From the NCBI GenBank assembly GCA_002402965.1, contig DHGW01000056.1, positions 91,840 to 99,588 on the forward strand: a stretch of DNA of 7,749 bases, written 5' to 3'. Within the stretch, counting starts at the first letter, position 1. Every line of letters starts with the position of its first letter. Made by a program: the position numbers and the translations under genes. A model generated the notes under the pieces. It had not been told where the DNA came from and did not search any database. It saw only the letters and a list, made by a program, of their open reading frames with translations. Shown here in pieces: positions 6,792 through 7,749 of the stretch. The DNA comes from Bacteroidales bacterium UBA4788 (lineage in GTDB: Bacteria > Bacteroidota > Bacteroidia > Bacteroidales > VadinHA17).

Positions 6792-7667
6792 TCATCTCTG
6801 CCATGATGGCACTTCAGGCAGTGAACGGCGGAATTCGTCAATCAGCCTCTCCTGGTATTCACCCCTGTAAGTTCCGGCAATGAACATGTCAAGGGCCTCA
6901 TCATGAAAGAGTCTCCATGACCTGTTCTCGTTTCCCGGCACTACCGGGAAGAAGAGAGCCCCGTTATCGTTTGCCGCTTTGAGGTCGCCGGGGGCGTCAC
7001 CAATCATCAAAATCTTGTCTGACGGATACTTGCCGGCTGCCGCAATCGCAATGTGTTCGCTCTTTGTTCCCTGTTCCTGTCCGGCTATCGCCTTCACAAA
7101 CCCGTCTACAGAGTGTTCCTTCCACTCCCTTGTCAGCGCCTCGAGAGGGGTCTGCGACACCACTATCGCGTCAGCCACTTTGCTCAGCTTCTCTATGGAT
7201 TTTCTCGCGTATGGGAAGGGAGGCGTGTCACGAAGCCACCGTGCTATGTCCTCATTTATTGCCAGAGTCCATTCAAGCACAGACTTAAGGGCTGGATGGG
7301 GATTATTAACGACATACTCTTTGAATGCGGGGTTGCCGAGCCTGGTCTCGCTCTGCACCCACTCACGCAGCGGATCCATGTCGGGCAGGGTGATGCCCGT
7401 CTCCTTCACCTCAGGTCTTTCGGCCAGGAGCTCCATCACCCTGATCAGCGCCGGAAAACGGTTGATGCCCCGGGTCACGGAGTAGAGGTTAACGAAGTCC
7501 CATGTCTCCCGTACATATTTCGCGATGGCGAAGAGGCCGAAATACTTGACGGTATTGGGGCAGAAAAACTCCTTGTGCTTCACCTCCATTGTATCGAAGA
7601 CGCAGCCGTCAGAGTCGATGCCAATAAAAAATTCCTTTTCCGGTACGAATCTTTCCAGAAGGCTCAT
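6792..7667 (-). CDS. HAD-superfamily hydrolase, large cap insert, substrate unknown
   Basis: Probable cytoplasmic phosphatase of the haloacid dehalogenase superfamily, 291 aa. The four HAD motifs are visible: motif I IDSDG with nucleophile D18 and D20; motif II VVSQTP with S171; motif III K202 in GTKSEH; motif IV GDAPGD with D224 and D228 for Mg2+. About 150 residues separate motifs I and II, so a large, probably helical C1-type cap sits there; it contains aromatic-rich stretches and would set specificity. No signal peptide or membrane segment is seen. A C-terminal tail of about 60 residues follows motif IV. The start at 7667 is the first ATG that gives a normal short lead-in to motif I, and a -7-like box lies 21 nt upstream. 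It is the first gene of the same-strand run and lies 87 nt before the LarA-like gene. The fold and hydrolase class are secure. The substrate is not; a sugar-acid phosphate is a guess from context. Confidence 0.9.
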   Translation of the reverse strand: MSLLERFVPEKEFFIGIDSDGCVFDTMEVKHKEFFCPNTVKYFGLFAIAKYVRETWDFVNLYSVTRGINRFPALIRVMELLAERPEVKETGITLPDMDPLREWVQSETRLGNPAFKEYVVNNPHPALKSVLEWTLAINEDIARWLRDTPPFPYARKSIEKLSKVADAIVVSQTPLEALTREWKEHSVDGFVKAIAGQEQGTKSEHIAIAAAGKYPSDKILMIGDAPGDLKAANDNGALFFPVVPGNENRSWRLFHDEALDMFIAGTYRGEYQERLIDEFRRSLPEVPSWQR

Positions 7668-7688
7668 TTTAATTGTCTTTGCCGGTTA

Positions 7689-7696
7689 CAAATATA
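7689..7696 (-). promoter_or_regulatory. Bacteroidetes-type -7 promoter box for the cluster
   Basis: Read on the minus strand this is TATATTTG, an exact match to the Bacteroidetes primary-sigma -7 consensus TAnnTTTG. It ends 21 nt before the ATG at 7667, a sensible leader length. The -33 element is poor: about 19 nt upstream there is only CTTT (7716-7719) instead of TTTG. The surrounding A/T-rich patch supports promoter function. It may drive only the first HAD gene or the whole run, since no strong terminator was found downstream. Confidence 0.5.
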
Positions 7697-7749
7697 ATTA
7701 CAACCACCAGCCGATAAAGTTCCAGTCAGACGCCACTGCATGCACTTGA

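Noticed and set aside
7053..7697. 214-aa open frame on the plus strand
   Set aside because: It is fully antisense to the HAD gene with four recognisable motifs, and its translation is low-complexity with no recognisable domain. It is a shadow frame.
7737..7744. Palindrome TGCATGCA near the right edge
   Set aside because: It is an isolated 8-bp palindrome upstream of the promoter box. It could occur by chance and has no second copy nearby.

Overview
The window is a compact run of six protein genes, all on the minus strand, so transcription runs from the high coordinates to position 1. The strongest taxonomic clues point to the Bacteroidota, probably Bacteroidales. The transketolase has the ThDP loop form SDGGVQEE, which I associate with Bacteroidetes enzymes. 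A TAnnTTTG-type -7 box lies upstream of the first gene. Start codons sit behind A/T-rich leaders rather than strong Shine-Dalgarno sites. The assignment rests on these features and not on any database search.

Layout in transcription order: (1) a 291-aa HAD hydrolase of unknown substrate (7667-6792), behind a Bacteroidetes-like -7 box; (2) a 420-aa LarA-superfamily (DUF2088) nickel-pincer 2-hydroxyacid racemase/epimerase (6704-5442) with its catalytic and cofactor residues in place; (3) PdxB-type 4-phosphoerythronate dehydrogenase (5442-4321), joined to the LarA-like gene by a TAATG stop/start overlap; (4) 6-phosphogluconate dehydrogenase Gnd (4298-2850), 22 nt further on; (5) transketolase (2791-758), after a 58-nt gap; (6) a small YqaB/beta-phosphoglucomutase-like HAD phosphatase (698 or 725 to 84), whose two ends run into heptanucleotide repeat arrays. 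No gap exceeds 90 nt except the terminal edges, and no RNA genes, insertion sequences or CRISPR arrays were seen.

The genes share a theme of C4-C6 sugar phosphates and sugar acids. Gnd makes ribulose-5-phosphate. Transketolase interconverts pentose phosphates and supplies erythrose-4-phosphate. PdxB oxidises C2 of 4-phosphoerythronate, which derives from erythrose-4-phosphate on the way to vitamin B6. The LarA-like enzyme should invert C2 of some hydroxyacid, and the two HAD proteins could remove phosphates. The housekeeping reading is a pentose-phosphate/PLP cluster. The more adventurous reading is a sugar-acid or C4-acid route in which a nickel-pincer epimerase is translationally coupled to a C2-hydroxyacid dehydrogenase. 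The substrate of the LarA-like protein is the main unknown. The other unusual structure is the pair of related heptad-repeat modules bracketing the last HAD gene.
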